From Verrucomicrobiota bacterium (lineage in GTDB: Bacteria; Verrucomicrobiota; Verrucomicrobiia; Limisphaerales; UBA1100), in NCBI GenBank assembly GCA_030747505.1, contig JASLKQ010000015.1, positions 1 to 47,817 on the forward strand: a stretch of DNA of 47,817 bases, in the 5' to 3' direction. Below are positions 7,866-15,835 of this stretch, one piece after another. The position numbers and the translations under genes were made by a program. The number at the start of each line of letters is the position of its first letter. The first letter of the stretch is position 1. The notes beneath the pieces were generated by a model. It searched no databases and was not told the DNA's origin. It saw only the letters and a program-made list of their open reading frames with translations.

Positions 7866-8276
7866 CTAGCGCTTGATCAGTCGTGTTTTAATCGGCAATT
7901 TTGCCGCCGCCAAGGCCAATGCCTCCTTGGCGAGGGTCTCACTCACTCCAGAAATTTCAAAAAGCATGGTTGCCGGACGCACCACCGCCACCCAGCCTTC
8001 AACTGCTGCCTTACCCTTACCCATCCGTACTTCCAAAGGTTTCTTTGTGTATGATTTATGCGGAAAAATCCGAATCCACACTTTACCACGACGTTTCATC
8101 TTACGGGTAATTGTTTGCCGACATGCCTCTATTTGACGGGTGGTAATCCAAGCCCTATCCAAGGACTGCAAACCGTATTCACCGAAAGATACGTCCGAGC
8201 CTTTCCAGGCGATACCCGCACGGCTACCCCGATGCATTTTACGGTATTTAACTCGAGCTGGAATTTGTTTGGCCAT
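7866..8276 (-). CDS. rplP: 50S ribosomal protein L16
   Basis: L16 contacts the A-site tRNA and organises the peptidyl-transferase region. The 136-residue protein has [40 protein letters not shown] and the C-terminal [18 protein letters not shown]. Length is ordinary. It lies between rpsC and rpmC in the canonical S10 order. Confidence 0.98.
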   Translation of the reverse strand: MAKQIPARVKYRKMHRGSRAGIAWKGSDVSFGEYGLQSLDRAWITTRQIEACRQTITRKMKRRGKVWIRIFPHKSYTKKPLEVRMGKGKAAVEGWVAVVRPATMLFEISGVSETLAKEALALAAAKLPIKTRLIKR

Positions 8277-8291
8277 GTTTGCTAGTCTTCT

Positions 8292-8969
8292 TTATTTACT
8301 TTCTACAGCCCCGGTTTCAATGACTTCCTCTGCCCGGTTAGAGGGTTTATCTTCACCTGTACATATCCAGCACTTGATTCCAAGGATACCAGCCTTGGTT
8401 GCGGCCTCGGTAAAACCGTAATCAATATTTGCCCGCAATGTATGCAATGGCACACGACCTTCAAGATACTGTTCTACTCGAGCTATTTCCGACCCGTTCA
8501 GTCGACCAGCGCAGCGGATACGAATACCTTCAGCTCCGAAATCCATCGCCATCTGCACCGAACGTTTCATAGCCCTACGAAAAGCAATCCGGCGTTCCAA
8601 CTGTTGAGCCACATTCTCAGCAACTAGTTGAGCATCAATCTCCGGCTTGCGAATTTCCTGTATGTCCACATAAACCTCTTTTCCAGTCATGCGAGATAGA
8701 CGTTCTTTAATCTTGTCTATCTCAGCACCGCGCCGACCTATCACCACCCCGGGGCGAGCAGTAAGAATCTTGATACGCACTCGCTGTGTCGCTCGTTCAA
8801 TCAAAATATTGGTAACGGCCGCACCGGATAACTTACTCTTCAATAATCCACGGATAGCCCGATCTTCAGTCAAGTAGCCGGCAAATTCCTTCTTGTCTGC
8901 ATACCACTTGGAAGACCAGTCTTTGTTGACCGCCAATCGAAGCCCAATCGGATTAGATTTATTTCCCAT
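8292..8969 (-). CDS. rpsC: 30S ribosomal protein S3
   Basis: S3 lines the mRNA entry tunnel of the 30S subunit. The 225-residue protein begins MGNKSNPIGLRLAVNKDWSS and has a KH domain with the GxxG-like GVVIGRRGAEIDKIKERL. The C-terminal domain contains GAEGIRIRCAGRLNGSEIAR and TLRANIDYGFTEAATKAGIL. It is of ordinary length with a short acidic tail. It lies 2 bases after rplV. Confidence 0.98.
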   Translation of the reverse strand: MGNKSNPIGLRLAVNKDWSSKWYADKKEFAGYLTEDRAIRGLLKSKLSGAAVTNILIERATQRVRIKILTARPGVVIGRRGAEIDKIKERLSRMTGKEVYVDIQEIRKPEIDAQLVAENVAQQLERRIAFRRAMKRSVQMAMDFGAEGIRIRCAGRLNGSEIARVEQYLEGRVPLHTLRANIDYGFTEAATKAGILGIKCWICTGEDKPSNRAEEVIETGAVESK

Positions 8970-8971
8970 GA

Positions 8972-9463
8972 TTATTTCTCGTCAGAAAGTGTAATTCGAA
9001 TGTGGCTGGTGCGCTTGATGATGGGTGAACCGCCTCCTCTGGCCCGTGTCCGCCAACGACGCAGCGGCGTGCCGGCTCCAGCCATAGCCTCCTTGATGAC
9101 AAGAGAATCTGCAGCCAGTTTATTCTCCGAATCGAGATATTCCTCCAAGCGCACAAGCTCTGCTTTCAAATGGCGGTACTTGCGTTTCAATGTACCCTTG
9201 TCGGCGGTCTTTTTATTGTTAATCTTCTCCTTAATTTCAGCTACGCGATTCTGTATGTCCGCCTCATTCCACTCGGCTCTGATATGCTCTGCGTCAGCCA
9301 TGGCGGTATTCAGGGTCTTGGAGACGAGCTGAGCCGACTTTCTAGGGATGTTTGCCAGCACTGCCTTCGCCCGAGCAACCGGCAACCCCGCAATCTGACG
9401 CGTCACCTCTCTTACCTTCTTGGGCGACATTCTCACATTACGACTGATTGAGGTTACTGTCAT
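8972..9463 (-). CDS. rplV: 50S ribosomal protein L22 with an internal coiled-coil insertion
   Basis: L22 spans the large subunit and its hairpin narrows the peptide tunnel. The family start (RNVRMSPKKVREVTRQIAGL) and end (KRTSHIRITLSDEK) are clear, as is a tunnel-hairpin region GTPLRRWRTRARGGG. The protein is 163 residues against about 110 normally. The extra 50 or so residues (about 61-112) fall between the helix ending AMADAEH and the strand LAADSLVIKEA. They are charged and probably helical, with ADIQNRVAEIKEKINNKK and KYRHLKAELVRLEEYLDSE. The frame is intact across it. By comparison with known L22 structures the insertion should be on the outer, globular side and not in the tunnel (inference). 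Confidence 0.95.
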   Translation of the reverse strand: MTVTSISRNVRMSPKKVREVTRQIAGLPVARAKAVLANIPRKSAQLVSKTLNTAMADAEHIRAEWNEADIQNRVAEIKEKINNKKTADKGTLKRKYRHLKAELVRLEEYLDSENKLAADSLVIKEAMAGAGTPLRRWRTRARGGGSPIIKRTSHIRITLSDEK

Positions 9464-9465
9464 AC

Positions 9466-9744
9466 CTATCGTACCTCCCGCTTCACGTGTGCCGTATGGC
9501 CTTTAAACTGACGAGTCGGAGAGAATTCACCAAGCTTATGCCCCACCATGTTTTCACTCACATAAACGGGTAAAAATGCCTTTCCATTATGCACGTTAAA
9601 TGTAAGTCCTACGAATTCAGGCATAATGGTACTCCTCCGGGACCAAGTCTTGATTGGCTTAGAAGACCCAGCCTCTTTTGCCTTCATTGCTTTACCCAGC
9701 AACTTAGCATCAGTATAGAAACCCTTTTTTATTGAACGTGCCAT
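9466..9744 (-). CDS. rpsS: 30S ribosomal protein S19
   Basis: S19 forms a complex with S13 in the 30S head and binds 16S rRNA. The 92-residue protein begins [20 protein letters not shown], contains [20 protein letters not shown] and ends with the signature [20 protein letters not shown]. Length is ordinary. Its gene lies 6 bases after rplB and 2 before rplV. Confidence 0.98.
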   Translation of the reverse strand: MARSIKKGFYTDAKLLGKAMKAKEAGSSKPIKTWSRRSTIMPEFVGLTFNVHNGKAFLPVYVSENMVGHKLGEFSPTRQFKGHTAHVKREVR

Positions 9745-9750
9745 GTTTGC

Positions 9751-10620
9751 TTATTTCCGTTTCATTGGTCGACCATCACGCCGAACGAGGATAAATTTGT
9801 TTGAGTATTTCTTCTTTGAGCGAGTCTTATATCCCTTGGTAATCACGCCCCATGGAGTCACTGGATGGCCGCCGCCGGAAGTCTTCGCTTCACCACCCCC
9901 CATCGGATGATCAACCGGATTCTTCGCCACAGCACGTGTAATCCCCCGGCGACCTCGGTGGCGAGTATTACCCGCCTTGCCAATCACCTGCTTTTCATGA
10001 TCCGCATTTCCGACCACACCAACTGTGGCCCAACAACTGGCATTTACACGCCGGATTTCACCCGAAGGAAGCTTTATTTGGGCGTAGTCTTCATCGCTCG
10101 CCATCACCGTGGCCGAGCTTCCGGCCGCACGAACAATTTGACCGCCTTTACCTTGGGTAAGCTCAATATTGTGTATCGCCGTGCCTGGAGGAATATTGCT
10201 TAGTGGCAGTGCATTACCTGGTTCAGGTTCGGCATTTGGCCCGCTATAAATCTTACTACCCACTTCCATTCCCTTGGCCGCAATAACATATCGCTTCTCT
10301 TGGTCAGCATATTCCACAAGTGCTATTCGGGCAGAACGAATAGGGTCATACTCTATCGCAATCACCGCACCTTCCACAGTAGCATCAGGCCCGTATTTAT
10401 CCCTAGCAAAACGACGCCGGAAATCTACATTACGAATTTTTTGTTTCGCCCCACCCCCCAGACCACGCATGGTGATATGCCCATCACTATTGCGTCCCCC
10501 AGACTTTTTCTTGATCTTAACCAGAGATTTCTCCGGTTTGTTTTTTGTAATCTCCTCAAAAGTAGAACGCTTGATATAGCGCTGGGATGGAGTCACCGGT
10601 TTATAGGAACGGATAGGCAT
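9751..10620 (-). CDS. rplB: 50S ribosomal protein L2
   Basis: L2 is essential for subunit joining and peptidyl-transferase assembly. The 289-residue protein starts MPIRSYKPVTPSQRYIKRST and includes KIRNVDFRRRFARDKYGPDA, LPLSNIPPGTAIHNIELTQG and the C-terminal block NPVDHPMGGGEAKTSGGGHP, where the conserved GGGxxxHP histidine lies, followed by VTPWGVITKGYKTR. The N-terminus has a few extra residues after the start relative to E. coli. It lies 12 bases after rplW. Confidence 0.98.
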   Translation of the reverse strand: MPIRSYKPVTPSQRYIKRSTFEEITKNKPEKSLVKIKKKSGGRNSDGHITMRGLGGGAKQKIRNVDFRRRFARDKYGPDATVEGAVIAIEYDPIRSARIALVEYADQEKRYVIAAKGMEVGSKIYSGPNAEPEPGNALPLSNIPPGTAIHNIELTQGKGGQIVRAAGSSATVMASDEDYAQIKLPSGEIRRVNASCWATVGVVGNADHEKQVIGKAGNTRHRGRRGITRAVAKNPVDHPMGGGEAKTSGGGHPVTPWGVITKGYKTRSKKKYSNKFILVRRDGRPMKRK

Positions 10621-10632
10621 AACAACTACTCC

Positions 10633-10953
10633 TTACAAGAGCTCGATTTCCCCCTCCTTGAGGGTAATCACTGCTTTTTTCCAAGCGGCAGTACTACCAG
10701 CCATCTTGGTCCGGGAACGTTTGGTTTTACCGATCATCCGGGCAGTGTTCACCGAACTCACCTTAACCCCTTTAAACAACTCTTCAACCGCCTTTCTGAT
10801 CTGATGCTTATTAGCCCGCACATCCACCTGCAACGTATACTTGCGGAGCACCTCTTCTTTCATCCCCTTTGTTTGGCGAAATGCGAAAAGATCCTTCAAG
10901 TGCTGTGTTTTCTCTGAGTCATGCAGACCCTTGATGACGGTGAATGAGTTCAT
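10633..10953 (-). CDS. rplW: 50S ribosomal protein L23
   Basis: L23 is at the tunnel exit and docks trigger factor and the signal recognition particle. The 106-residue protein contains KYTLQVDVRANKHQIRKAVE and LFKGVKVSSVNTARMIGKTK, the core L23 signature. The N-terminal region is divergent (MNSFTVIKGLHDSEKTQHLK). The ATG overlaps the rplD stop by four bases, consistent with coupled translation. Confidence 0.96.
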   Translation of the reverse strand: MNSFTVIKGLHDSEKTQHLKDLFAFRQTKGMKEEVLRKYTLQVDVRANKHQIRKAVEELFKGVKVSSVNTARMIGKTKRSRTKMAGSTAAWKKAVITLKEGEIELL

Positions 10954-11588
10954 TGGTCTTTGGTCGGGTTAAGTCGCGCAGCCACCTTTTCAAGGCCGTC
11001 CTTGGAAATAATTATCACATCAGGCTTCAGTACCTCATGGGCATTCAAGCAATCAGCCTCTACCAGTTCCACCAAAGGAATATTACGATACGCCAAGGAA
11101 AGGTTACGGTCGGCTTCGCCAGTGACGAGCAGGACCGTACCCTTTGGTGCAAGCGCTTCAATTTGCGCATGCAAATCCTTGGTCTTGAGAGATTCAAGTT
11201 TAAGACTATCCACCACAACTACTTCGCCATCCTTGATGCGCTCACTAAGCGCCTTACGCAGGGCAAGTTGACGGGTTTTTGTATTAACCTTTTTGGAATA
11301 GTCACGTGGATGAGGGCCATGAACAACACCCCCACCCGTAAAAATATTTGTTCGACGCGAACCTGTCCTGGCTCGCCCAGTCCCTTTTTGGCGCCACGGC
11401 TTCTTACCTGTCCCGCTAACTTCACCGCGATCCTTGGTCTTTGCTGTCCCGCTTCGTTGGGCAGCTGCATACGCAACCACCACATCATGGACTGCCTGAT
11501 TGCCTTTACTGCCATCAATCACCTCAAAACCAACAGCAACCTTTCCAGAAGCACCGCCAGATAGTGTTTTTACCTCAAGTTCCATCAT
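10950..11588 (-). CDS. rplD: 50S ribosomal protein L4
   Basis: L4 helps form the tunnel constriction with L22. In E. coli it also controls the S10 operon. The 212-residue protein contains the extended-loop segment KKPWRQKGTGRARTGSRRTN, then GGGVVHGPHPRDYSKKVNTK and ALRKALSERIKDGEVVVVDS. Length is ordinary. It lies 9 bases after rplC. No S10-type leader could be recognised, and fusA is only 12 bases upstream of rpsJ, so E. coli-style L4 attenuation before rpsJ has no room here (inference). Confidence 0.97.
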   Translation of the reverse strand: MMELEVKTLSGGASGKVAVGFEVIDGSKGNQAVHDVVVAYAAAQRSGTAKTKDRGEVSGTGKKPWRQKGTGRARTGSRRTNIFTGGGVVHGPHPRDYSKKVNTKTRQLALRKALSERIKDGEVVVVDSLKLESLKTKDLHAQIEALAPKGTVLLVTGEADRNLSLAYRNIPLVELVEADCLNAHEVLKPDVIIISKDGLEKVAARLNPTKDQ

Positions 11589-11597
11589 CCATCCTTA

Positions 11598-12248
11598 CTA
11601 TGTTTTTGCCACCTTGGGACGTTTTTTTGCCTCGCGAATGACCACATAGTCACCCTTGGAACCAGGTATCGCACCTTTAATCAAAAGCACGTTATCCTCC
11701 TCACGCACCTGAATGATCTCCAAATTCTGAACTGTGCGGCGTTCCTGCCCCATGTGACCTGGCATCTTCTTGCCAGGAACAACCCAACCGGGAGTCGCAC
11801 AGGCACCAATACCACCGGGGCGTCGACTGAAACCACCGTGACCATGGCTCGCTGGACCGCCACCGAAGTTCCAACGTTTCATTACACCCTGAAAACCTCG
11901 CCCTTTCGTGTCTGCAATGACATCTACATAATCGCCAGCCTCAAATACCGTAACCGGCACGGCATCACCCTCATTCACTTCGACTGAGAAATTTCGAAAT
12001 TCTTTTATTATTTTTGTCACCGGACTGCCATGCTTCCCAAAGTGTCCCTGTAAAGGCTTGGTCTGACGCTCTGGCTTAGCCTGATCATCATATCCGAGCT
12101 GTACTGCATTATAGCCGTCAGATCCCTCGTCGTTTTTGATCTGCACTACATGATTCGGACCGGCATGCACAACTGTAACGCACACAGCATTACCCTGCGC
12201 ATTATACACGCGTGTCTGCCCCAGTTTTTTACCTATTAAACCGATCAT
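11598..12248 (-). CDS. rplC: 50S ribosomal protein L3
   Basis: L3 binds near the 3' end of 23S rRNA and reaches the peptidyl-transferase centre. The 216-residue protein begins MIGLIGKKLGQTRVYNAQGN and contains KGRGFQGVMKRWNFGGGPAS followed by HGHGGFSRRPGGIGACATPG and GKKMPGHMGQERRTVQNLEI, the part reaching the active site. Length is normal. It lies 4 bases after the rpsJ stop. Confidence 0.98.
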   Translation of the reverse strand: MIGLIGKKLGQTRVYNAQGNAVCVTVVHAGPNHVVQIKNDEGSDGYNAVQLGYDDQAKPERQTKPLQGHFGKHGSPVTKIIKEFRNFSVEVNEGDAVPVTVFEAGDYVDVIADTKGRGFQGVMKRWNFGGGPASHGHGGFSRRPGGIGACATPGWVVPGKKMPGHMGQERRTVQNLEIIQVREEDNVLLIKGAIPGSKGDYVVIREAKKRPKVAKT

Positions 12249-12252
12249 GTCC

Positions 12253-12567
12253 CTAAAAAATCTTTATGTTAATATCCACTCCAGCGGGCAAATTAAGCTT
12301 CTTGAGTTCGTCCACAGTTGCAGGTGTTGGCTCCATTATATCAATGAGGCGCTTATGCGTACGCTGTTCAAAAGTTTCCTGACTCTTTTTGTTAACGTGC
12401 GGCGAACGGGTCATGGTGAAACGCTCCCGTCGCGTCGGCAAAGGAATGGGACCTGCAACACGACTACCAGTCCGCTTAACCGTCTCCACGATCTCAGTAG
12501 ACGAACGGTCCAAAACACGGTGATCAAACCCCTTTAGCCGTATACGAATCTGTTGTCCTGCTGCCAT
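12253..12567 (-). CDS. rpsJ: 30S ribosomal protein S10
   Basis: S10 is in the 30S head and doubles as NusE in transcription antitermination. The 104-residue protein starts [20 protein letters not shown] and contains [20 protein letters not shown] and [20 protein letters not shown], the conserved signature. It follows fusA by only 12 bases, with no tuf gene between them. That directly fuses the str and S10 operons. Confidence 0.98.
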   Translation of the reverse strand: MAAGQQIRIRLKGFDHRVLDRSSTEIVETVKRTGSRVAGPIPLPTRRERFTMTRSPHVNKKSQETFEQRTHKRLIDIMEPTPATVDELKKLNLPAGVDINIKIF

Positions 12568-12579
12568 GCTCTTTTTTCC

Positions 12580-14745
12580 TTACTTCTTGGCCTTATCTAA
12601 AATTTCTTCAGAAATTGAGTTGGGAACCTGCTCAAATGTGTCCGGCTCCATCGAATACGAGGCGCGACCACTGGAAAGGGAGCGGATATCAGTGGCATAG
12701 CCAAACATCGTCGCCAGTGGAATCTTTGCAGTAATCACAGTACCGGAAGGTTTGGAATCGATTCCTTGAACTTCACCACGACGGCGATTCATATCGCCAA
12801 TAATATCACCCTGATACTCGTCAGGTGTCGTCGCTTCCACCTTCATCATTGGCTCCAACAGAACGGCCTTGGCCTTACTCACCGCCTCTTTCATCGCCAA
12901 AATACCGGACATTTTGAAAGCAATTTCACTCGAGTCCACCTCGTGATAAGAGCCATCAACAATGGCCACCTTAAGGTCAATCATCTCGTATCCAGCCAGT
13001 ACTCCACCTTGAATCGTTTCCCGGATACCCTTTTCCACTGCTGGAATGAATTCACGGGGAATCACTCCACCTACAATTTTGCTTTCGATCTCGATGCCGG
13101 CCCCACGTTCATTGGGTTCGAGAGTAATTGTGGCATCGCCATACTGACCCCGCCCCCCGGACTGCTTCTTGAATAAACCACGACCTTCAGCTGGAGCAGT
13201 TATGGTTTCACGATAGGCAATCTGAGGAGCGCCGGCCTGTGCCTCCACCTTAAATTCACGGAAAAGCCGGTCGCGAATAATTTCAAGATGCAACTCTCCC
13301 ATCCCGGCAATTAAAGTCTGGCCTGTCTCCTGATCAGTAAAACAGTTGAAGGTAGGATCCTCTTCAGCAAGAGCTTGCAAACCTGTTGCCATTTTTTCCT
13401 GATCGGCCTTTGTGTCGGGTTCAATCGCCATTGAGATCACTGGCTCAGGGAAAGTCGGTGGCTCAAGGCACACATCTATATCCGGGGAACAAAGCGTATC
13501 ACCCGTCGTGATATTGCGAATACCTACCAAGGCAGCAATGTCTCCGGCATAAACCGTCTCAACATTCTCCTGCTTGTCAGCTTGGATCATCATGATCCGG
13601 TTCACCCGCTCTTTCTTTCGAGTGCGGGGGTTATAAATTGTTTCCCCCTTGCTGATCTGCCCGCTATACACCCGGAAGAACACCAGCTTCCCAGCAAAGG
13701 GATCGGTCCAGAGCTTGAAAGCAAGCGAACAAAACTTGCCATTATCATCTGCAGGCAGTTCCGTTACTTTTTCCTGATCATCCGGATCGGCTCCCGATTG
13801 TGCCTCTACGTCAAGCGGTGAAGGAAGATAATCCACCACCGCATCGACTAAAGGCTGAACTCCCTTGTTCTTGAAAGCAGATCCGCCCAGAACCGGAACA
13901 AAATCACCCGCTATTGTCAGTCGGCGAATAGCCTGTTTGAGAGTCACGGAGTCCACGGGCTGTTCATCCAGCAGCAACTCCATAACCTGGTCATCACGAT
14001 CGCCCACCGCTTCCACCAATTCGGCTAATGCAGCTTCAGCTTCAGCCTTTAAATCCTCAGGAATATCCTCAACCAAAATCTTGGAACCAAGCTCATCAGA
14101 AGGATCGTAGATCAGCGCCTTTTGGTTCACCACATCCAGCACCCCTTTGAGATCTTCTTCAGCCCCAATCGGAATGCCCACCGAGAATGCCGGTGCACCC
14201 AAACGGTCCCGCATCTCGGCCACGACACTGGAAAAATCAGCCCCAGTGCGATCCATTTTGTTTACAAAAGCAATACGAGGAACCCCATACTTGGTTGCCT
14301 GACGCCAAACAGTCTCAGATTGAGGCTGCACACCGGCAACTCCACAAAATACCGCTACCGCCCCATCCAAAACACGCATGGAACGCTCTACTTCCGCCGT
14401 AAAATCAACATGCCCAGGAGTATCGATAATATTTACACGGTGAGCCACCTCAGACCAAAGCTTGGTCGTTCCATCCTCAGCTTGCTTCCAGAAGCAAGTG
14501 GTTGCCGCAGAAGTAATGGTAATCCCCCGCTCTCGCTCCTGTTCCATCCAGTCAGTAACCGTGTTACCATCATGCACCTCACCAATCTTATGGCAGAGTC
14601 CGGTATAAAAGAGAATACGCTCGGTCGTCGTGGTTTTACCCGCATCAATATGCGCAGCAATCCCAATGTTCCGAGTACGCTCCAGCGTGTACTCGCGATT
14701 CGGCGAGTTCAGCGAACTGGTATCATTCTCAACTGTTGTTTCCAT
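12580..14745 (-). CDS. fusA: Translation elongation factor G
   Basis: EF-G is the GTPase that drives ribosomal translocation and, with RRF, recycling. The 721-residue protein has all G motifs: [12 protein letters not shown] (P-loop, near residue 31), [11 protein letters not shown] (switch I), DTPGHVDF and NKMD. Later domains follow with GQYGDATI and the C-terminal [20 protein letters not shown]. It carries about 20 extra residues before the usual start. The ATG at 14745 is preceded by GTAGGAAATATAAG. An intrinsic-terminator-like hairpin ends 15 bases before the ATG, so fusA and everything after it may depend on read-through. No tuf follows it. Confidence 0.98.
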   Translation of the reverse strand: METTVENDTSSLNSPNREYTLERTRNIGIAAHIDAGKTTTTERILFYTGLCHKIGEVHDGNTVTDWMEQERERGITITSAATTCFWKQAEDGTTKLWSEVAHRVNIIDTPGHVDFTAEVERSMRVLDGAVAVFCGVAGVQPQSETVWRQATKYGVPRIAFVNKMDRTGADFSSVVAEMRDRLGAPAFSVGIPIGAEEDLKGVLDVVNQKALIYDPSDELGSKILVEDIPEDLKAEAEAALAELVEAVGDRDDQVMELLLDEQPVDSVTLKQAIRRLTIAGDFVPVLGGSAFKNKGVQPLVDAVVDYLPSPLDVEAQSGADPDDQEKVTELPADDNGKFCSLAFKLWTDPFAGKLVFFRVYSGQISKGETIYNPRTRKKERVNRIMMIQADKQENVETVYAGDIAALVGIRNITTGDTLCSPDIDVCLEPPTFPEPVISMAIEPDTKADQEKMATGLQALAEEDPTFNCFTDQETGQTLIAGMGELHLEIIRDRLFREFKVEAQAGAPQIAYRETITAPAEGRGLFKKQSGGRGQYGDATITLEPNERGAGIEIESKIVGGVIPREFIPAVEKGIRETIQGGVLAGYEMIDLKVAIVDGSYHEVDSSEIAFKMSGILAMKEAVSKAKAVLLEPMMKVEATTPDEYQGDIIGDMNRRRGEVQGIDSKPSGTVITAKIPLATMFGYATDIRSLSSGRASYSMEPDTFEQVPNSISEEILDKAKK

Positions 14746-14760
14746 CTTATATTTCCTACT

Positions 14761-14796
14761 AAAAAAACGCTTCGGAAATGATCGTCGTCCGAAGCG
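14761..14796 (-). terminator. Intrinsic terminator or attenuator between rpsG and fusA
   Basis: Read on the minus strand, a perfect 9-base-pair stem (CGCTTCGGA at 14796-14788 with TCCGAAGCG at 14776-14768) closes an 11-base loop and is followed at once by seven T residues (14767-14761). It begins 18 bases after the rpsG stop and ends 15 bases before the fusA ATG, just upstream of its ribosome binding site. The T run is only on the minus-strand product, so it is oriented to stop the ribosomal operon. No promoter can fit between it and fusA. Partial termination or regulated read-through is inferred. Confidence 0.85.
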
Positions 14797-14814
14797 AATT
14801 CTCTAAAAGTTACC

Positions 14815-15288
14815 TTACCAACGAAAGTGAGCAAAGGCCTTGTTGGCCTGAGCCATCCGGTGAACTTCATCCCGGCGGCGTATCGTGCTCCCTTCCCCTT
14901 CGTAGGCTTCCATAATTTCCTTTGCTAGAGCATTCCCCATTGAAGTACCTTTGCGGCTTCTGGCAATGGAAACAATCCATCGTAACGCCAATGCCTCTGA
15001 GCGATCACCGGTTACTTCCATAGGTACTTGATAAGTGGCACCACCTACCCGCCGACTTTTGACTTCCAACCGGGGCTTGGCGTTTTCCACTGCTCGCTCC
15101 AATACTTCGAGAGCGGTTGTTCCCTCATGCTTATCAACAATCTGATCAAAAGCACCGTATACAATGCGCTGAGCTATACTGCGCTTGCCCCGTTCCATCA
15201 CCGTATTCACCAAACGGCCAACAAGCCGACTGCCAAATTGGACATCTGGATAAATCTCGCGCTTAACTGCTCTACGTCTTCGTGACAT
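14815..15288 (-). CDS. rpsG: 30S ribosomal protein S7
   Basis: S7 starts assembly of the 30S head and contacts the E-site tRNA. The 157-residue protein begins MSRRRRAVKREIYPDVQFGS, then VNTVMERGKRSIAQRIVYGA, and contains the signature NAKPRLEVKSRRVGGATYQV. It ends RMAQANKAFAHFRW. Length is ordinary. It lies 10 bases after rpsL. Confidence 0.98.
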   Translation of the reverse strand: MSRRRRAVKREIYPDVQFGSRLVGRLVNTVMERGKRSIAQRIVYGAFDQIVDKHEGTTALEVLERAVENAKPRLEVKSRRVGGATYQVPMEVTGDRSEALALRWIVSIARSRKGTSMGNALAKEIMEAYEGEGSTIRRRDEVHRMAQANKAFAHFRW

Positions 15289-15298
15289 CGGTTAAATT

Positions 15299-15682
15299 CT
15301 ATTTCTTATCCTCTTTTGGGCGTTTGACACCGTATTTAGATCGGCTGACACGCCGTTTCTCAACGCCTTGTGCATCGCGTTGACCACGCACGACGTGATA
15401 ACGGACACCCGGCAAATCTTTTACCCGCCCTCCCCGTATTAAAACAATACTGTGCTCCTGCAAATTGTGGCCCTCATCAGGAATGTAGGCGATGACTTCG
15501 TAACCGGAAGTCAGGCGGACTTTAGCCACCTTACGCATGGCTGAGTTGGGTTTCTTGGGCGTACGGGTATACACCTGCAGACAGACTCCCTGCCTAAATG
15601 GACACGACTTTAGGGCAGGAGAAGTAGACTTCTCCTTTATCCGTTTCCGTCCTTTGCGGATCAATTGACTAATCGTTGGCAT
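15299..15682 (-). CDS. rpsL: 30S ribosomal protein S12
   Basis: S12 sits at the decoding centre and sets accuracy. The 127-residue protein begins [20 protein letters not shown], with the conserved [18 protein letters not shown] and [18 protein letters not shown]. The lysines in TPKKPNS and RVKDLPG whose change gives streptomycin resistance are the ordinary residues here. An upstream TTG at 15703 would add seven residues, but the AAGGT ribosome binding site lies inside that extension and all S12 proteins start MPTI. A promoter-like sequence and a short palindrome lie in the 153 bases between rpoC and this gene. Confidence 0.98.
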   Translation of the reverse strand: MPTISQLIRKGRKRIKEKSTSPALKSCPFRQGVCLQVYTRTPKKPNSAMRKVAKVRLTSGYEVIAYIPDEGHNLQEHSIVLIRGGRVKDLPGVRYHVVRGQRDAQGVEKRRVSRSKYGVKRPKEDKK

Positions 15683-15709
15683 TTTCTTGTAAATACCTTG
15701 CAAAAAAGC

Positions 15710-15722
15710 ACGTCAGTGACGT
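15710..15722. repeat. 13-base palindrome in the rpsL leader
   Basis: ACGTCAGTGACGT is a perfect inverted repeat of two 6-base arms around one central base. It lies between the candidate rpsL promoter and the rpsL ribosome binding site. It might be a protein-binding site or chance. Nothing identifies a binding factor. Confidence 0.5.
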
Positions 15723-15744
15723 TATTTTAGCAAACGGGGGCGGG

Positions 15745-15772
15745 ATATTACCAAAGGTTATGCCCAGTGCAA
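15745..15772 (-). promoter_or_regulatory. Candidate sigma-70-type promoter for rpsL
   Basis: On the minus strand TTGCAC (15772-15767) is separated by 16 bases from TAATAT (15750-15745), in the 153-base gap between rpoC and rpsL. Only three of six -35 and four of six -10 bases match consensus, but the gap is the longest AT-rich intergenic stretch in the str region and the site is correctly placed. Confidence 0.42.
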
Positions 15773-15835
15773 CAAGATTTCTTACTTTTTAGCAAAAATG
15801 TTGCTCGTTGCTCAAATTGACGGCTGAGTCAAAAA

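Noticed and set aside
14122-14781. Plus-strand open frame of 219 codons across the start of fusA
   Set aside because: Antisense of the EF-G GTPase domain, and it runs through the terminator hairpin. No family match.
15683-15703. TTG start at 15703 for rpsL
   Set aside because: S12 proteins start MPTI, and the ribosome binding site lies inside the proposed extension.
15773-15835. Weak stem TTGAC/GTCAA and AGCAA/TTGCT after rpoC as a terminator
   Set aside because: Stems of 5 base pairs with no T run. Not convincing as an intrinsic terminator.
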